A stretch of DNA of 64,000 nucleotides, taken from Tyto alba. Its lineage: Eukaryota; Chordata; Aves; Strigiformes; Tytonidae. Below the pieces are notes generated by a model. The model worked only from the letters and a program-made list of their open reading frames with translations, searched no databases and was not told the origin of the DNA. Location: contig NW_024881295.1 of NCBI RefSeq assembly GCF_018691265.1, positions 21,442,243-21,506,242 of the forward strand, read 5' to 3'. Numbering within the stretch: the stretch's first letter is position 1; each line of letters starts with the position of its first letter. Shown piece by piece: positions 59,821 to 64,000 of the stretch. Both the position numbers and the translations under genes were made by a program.

Positions 59821-62800
59821 TCTTGGTCCTGGAGTAGTCTGAAAATGTTTTCACATAGCAGCCGAGATGTCAGCGTAGCTTAGAGGTGCTATCTTTTTGA
59901 GAGGAGTTTTTTTTGAAGGCTTATAGCTTAAGGCATGCTCAGGTTTGGGGAGGGGGGGGTGGGGGAGTAATTCTGAGCACAATCTACCCCTCAGAGCAAA
60001 CTAAAAAAAAAAATCTACCGTTTTCCAGGGCTAGCAATTCTGTGGCCGTTTTGCTCAAAAGCGTTCCGTAGGTTGATGAACTTTGTAGCTAGAAAGTTAG
60101 TCTTTTATTCACCCTCATCTACATGGCTGGGCTCGTCCTCATCAGGAATTTTACATGTTGACCATTTTGGTAAATGCAGCTTTTAATCTGCCACACATGA
60201 TTAGACACTAATTGTGTTCATAGCTGGAAATACCACAGAAGCTGTTGGCACGAAGTAGAGATTAGTCATACTATCAATTTGTTTTCTATTAAGCTTCAGG
60301 ATTCATAGAAATGAAGAACCGCAGGGATTACAGCAGAGAAGATACATGGAGATAAAGGAGCATTTCTGAAAATTCAGCAGTGTCTTAGAGCCATGGGTTT
60401 TCTGCAATCAAAGTCATAAGAACTTTCTTGTGTCCTCAAGAAAGTTGCATGCAAGAATCTTTCCTCCAGCTTGACAGAGACTGATAAGTCATTTTGTCAA
60501 ATCCAAGTTTAAAATTCAACATTAATGGTTAAAGTATAGCTCTTACACAAAAGCCAGGAGTTTCTGCGTCTGCCACATTTCAGAAAAAAAGCAGCTACCT
60601 TTTCTAATTACCTGTTTTTTTTCTAATTAGATGACTTAATTTTCCTTTCTTAATGAGGTAAAGATGCAATCTTACATTTATGCAAGCCAAAAATGTTCCA
60701 TTGTATAACAGGAGATTACAGGGAGCTAGCAGGAATTGAGGCGTCAAGAGGTGGTTGGGGGCAGGGGAGGGGAGAGGTCGTGGCTGAACACCAAGAAGAC
60801 AAAGTGTTGAAGGCACAGAAATTTAGAAGGAATGTTCTTACAGCAGAACAGAAAAGTTGCATGGCAAAGGAGAAAAGGCAAACGTCAGATAAACAAATTC
60901 TGCTTTTCATAGGTGGTAAATATGCCATTAAAGCATAGGTGAAAGGGAGCTTGAAAATGTGTTATGCAACATTGAGTTTTTAGCAGGAGTCACTGATGAA
61001 AGCAGGACTTGTCTGTTACACTTTTGATTTAGTGCATTCTTCTACTCTGTACCCTCACCTATTTGCTATAAGAAGACCGAGCTGTGAAAGCAGTATCTTA
61101 AGTGTTCCTCTGCTCATCCCTCATCCTCTGGCATATTTGAAATCTCTGTAGGAAAGAGGAGGGGTGGATCCAGACAATCATACAGCCCAGAGTCACTGCC
61201 ACTGCTTGGATCCTTGCACAGACTTCTCCTGTATCTTCCTACCCACGGTGCTTTTGATCGTGTGTCCCGCGAGCAGCCACGGTCCTGCCCGAGAGCCGTG
61301 CCCCTCTGCTACCTGCTAAAAGCTGACGCCTGCTACTGCGCCGCCTCAAGGCATCTGGAGACTAAATACCAAGAAACCCACTCTTGTCAACTGGGTCTTG
61401 CCCGTACGGTGACTTAGTTGAGGACTAAGGAGTAAAATTTGAGACATTAAGCAACGAGGGCACCGCTCAACGCCAGGATACCAGCCACTGCAGGAAAAGC
61501 GTGCCATCTGCAGTCTGTGCAAGCAGAATCCTCTGAATATGGTTTAGTCCTCCAAGCATGAAACCAAGTCGTGACTTTGTCAGTGAGGGATCTGCTACAG
61601 ATATATGGCTTTGGGATAAATATCATTCGGCATGAAGATTAGGCACAGTTCTCTTCCTGGGCTACAGTAATATATGTCTTTCCCTTCTGCCCTTGCCTCA
61701 AGTGTACAGGTCTTGTTTTGGGGGTATGGTTTTAGGATATGATCAGAGACCAAGGGAACATAAGGCCACCCTTTGGAATATCTCTGAAATCCCAACCCTG
61801 AAAGACTGTGTGTTGCTATATGTTGACCACCCGTGGCTCTGCTGCCCCAAAGCGCTCCCCGAAGACAAGAGGCATTGGTACCGCATGAGGTAATGCTGCT
61901 GCTTAAAAAGCAAATGGCTTGAGAAAGCCAGTGGTGGTTACCAAAAGGGACTGTAAAGAGGCACAATGTCCTTTGGAAATGCTGGCCAGAGGATATGGCC
62001 CAACAACTTTAAAAAAAAAAAACACAAACAATTTTGTTTTGGGAACTTCCTTCACTTCTGTAGTTCAGGGCATAAATATGAGGCTCTGTAGCCAAATATC
62101 CCATCTGACTCCCATCCCCTCTGTTCAGTCAGGTTCCCAATAACCTTTTTAGTGAAGAAAAAGGCAAAATATCTCCCTGGCCTACATCTGTGGTGATTTC
62201 AAGTGGGTTCACAAAGACCACTTTATTACAGAGCTAACTTCAGACTCAGTACTTGCTGAGTTCAAACACGTATTCAGGTGTAATTGTTCATGCTAAAAGG
62301 ACTGCGGTATTTTCTTTGTACATTTATTTTAATAGCGTGTCGTGGGAACTAAACTAAGGCTGTAAGGACACTTGCGTGTTAGGGCAGTTCCTGTTCTTGC
62401 CAGTGCCTCTCTTATCTCTTTCAAGAAAAAAATCTAGGAGCCAAGTGAGAGGTTTACCTCAGGAGGAAGGAGGAAGACACAGTTGTCTGTGTCAGAGAAG
62501 GAGAAATTTGTAATAAAGAGATCAAGAAGTGGAATGCTTTAAGCTTTGACCCTGTCTCCAGAGATCTCGGGTGTAACTGCTCCCCAGGACTCTTGATACA
62601 CGATGCATTTCACAGCTTTGGGTCAGGCCAGGTGACTTTCCCTACAAGTCACCTGAAATCATTGCTCTCTCCGGCTGATCGTGTTTCAGATGCTGGTGAT
62701 GGGCAGGAGGAAAACAAAGGAAATGAATTTGTGTGTAATTCCCCCTCTTACTGCACATCAGAGATCCAGATCGCATCCTGGGGACGAGTCACTTATTACC

Positions 62801-64000
62801 TCTTCAGACCTAAAGGCAGCTCCAACGGCAGGCAGCCTGCACTCTTAAGAGTGAATTAAATAGTTTGTGTGCACACAGCCTTGTGCGAGGAGCTCTTTGG
62901 CATAAAAGGTCCTACGAGAGCACTAGGGACTGTTAGGCCTGTACAGCGAAAAGTAACTCTGTTCAGCTTCTAGCTTGGGTGTAAAAAGTAATTCAGGGTG
63001 CCAAAACAGTGTTTTTACTTATCCAAAACAGGTTGTGGTGTTTTTTTTTTGTTTTGTTTTCTGTTTTTTTTTAACTTGGTCACTCAGATTGGATAGAGGA
63101 GCCCTGGATGAACTCTTACCTCTCCCTGATTCAAACTGGCAATTTCTTCTTAAACAAACCCCAGACTGTCTGGGCACTCACAAGGGTTACTTTGTGGTAG
63201 TTAAGGGTTTGGGGAAGCGGGTCTCTCTCCCTTCTGGCTGGATGCCATACCGAGTTCTCCAGCATCTAAAGCTGTGGGGCTGGTGGGCAGCGTGCTTTCC
63301 CGTGGGGAGGGTGCTCCTCCAGCTCCAGCCTGTACGTGTTTCCTCTTGCCTCTCTCTAGCTATCGCATATCCCCACGATAACGTTATTTCCCTGGGCTCT
63401 GTGATATGAATTGAATCCCCAGAGGCAGAGAGGAGGACTGAATCTGGCTTCGCACCGCCCGCGTGGATTCCCTTACCAGCGGGCTATTCAGGGAAAGGCA
63501 ACTGCTACCTCCGACTGCTTTAATAATCCTTTGATTCCTCAGCTTGTACTGCCAGTGCCCAAAATGAAATGCTTTGCCATTTGTTTTGCCTGAAACCATT
63601 CCACAAAACTGCTTCCAATTTATGAATGGATTTGGCTACCTCCGAACCTCATTTTTAGCAAAGTCGCAACTTGCCAAAAACCCTCACCCAGTGCTATTCT
63701 TGAGCGCTTTGCCCAATCTTATGTTTCAGAAGCAGTGCCTGTGTACAGTGCGGTTGCTACAACCTTCCCTCCAAGCCCTCTCCTCCCTCAGTCAAAACAG
63801 GAAAGCAGGAGAGGAGCTGTGGCCAAGGCCCCTTGACCTTCCAGGGAGACAGCGAGTATTTATGTGGAGGCACTGGGCTGATGATCTTAGCTGTGTTGAC
63901 AGGGATGAGTTATAAAGTGAAGCGGGCATAAGTGCAGTTTTAATGAGGCATAGGATTTCCAGGATTTAGGAGTGTTTTTAGCACCTTTCCCCTCTGAGCC

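Larger units (their letters stand above)
51990..64000 (-). other. AKR1D1 intron 1 and/or 5' flank; exon 1 not found
   Basis: I looked on the minus strand for an exon with the family N-terminus (HRIPL, SDGN and GLGT-type motifs followed by a phase-0 donor) and found none. The region holds GC-richer unique sequence at about 53,100-54,150, a 19-base A run at 54,436, AT-rich sequence at 55,900-56,900 and a CpG-rich block at 59,490-59,820. No exon of the mammalian neighbour CREB3L2 was recognised. Confidence 0.6.

Noticed and set aside
1..64000. CRISPR arrays, operons, riboswitches or phage modules
   Set aside because: None present; the sequence is vertebrate nuclear DNA with spliced genes and retroelements.

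Overview
This is vertebrate nuclear DNA, almost certainly from a bird. It has split genes with GT-AG introns, long AT-rich non-coding stretches and frequent homopolymer tracts. It also carries a 5'-truncated CR1 retroposon ending in the avian-type 8-base tail repeat, and a solo LTR of the ERVL-like type scattered through bird genomes. No bacterial, plasmid or phage feature is present. Most open frames of 60-175 codons here are chance.

One protein-coding gene is supported: AKR1D1 (delta4-3-oxosteroid 5beta-reductase) on the minus strand, from about 51,989 down to its stop codon at 33,199. Eight coding exons (2 to 9) were read base by base. Their lengths are 168, 117, 78, 123, 110, 166, 83 and 43 bases. 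All donors and acceptors are GT/AG and the phases agree. They encode residues 32-326 if a usual 31-residue exon 1 is assumed. The catalytic tetrad is D53, Y58, K87 and E120. Glu at 120 replaces the His of other aldo-keto reductases and marks the 5beta-reductases. Exon 1 was not found between 51,990 and 64,000 and probably lies past the right edge.

Layout: 1-31,460 is intergenic DNA beyond the 3' end of AKR1D1. It holds a CR1 fragment (15,608-16,042), a degenerate tRNA-Ala-like element (about 26,001-26,069), a solo LTR (26,206-27,209), simple repeats and some candidate conserved non-coding blocks. 33,199-51,989 is AKR1D1 exons 9 to 2 and their introns. 51,990-64,000 is intron 1 and/or upstream flank, with one compact CpG-rich block near 59,490-59,820.

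In mammals AKR1D1 lies between CREB3L2 and TRIM24 (recalled knowledge). By that order the left side would face TRIM24 and the right side CREB3L2, but no exon of either was recognised. I found no convincing new multi-gene system. The points worth checking are the missing first exon, the alternative 3' ends, the CpG block, the tRNA-like element beside the LTR, an open frame with a donor in intron 3, and AT-rich blocks that may be conserved.
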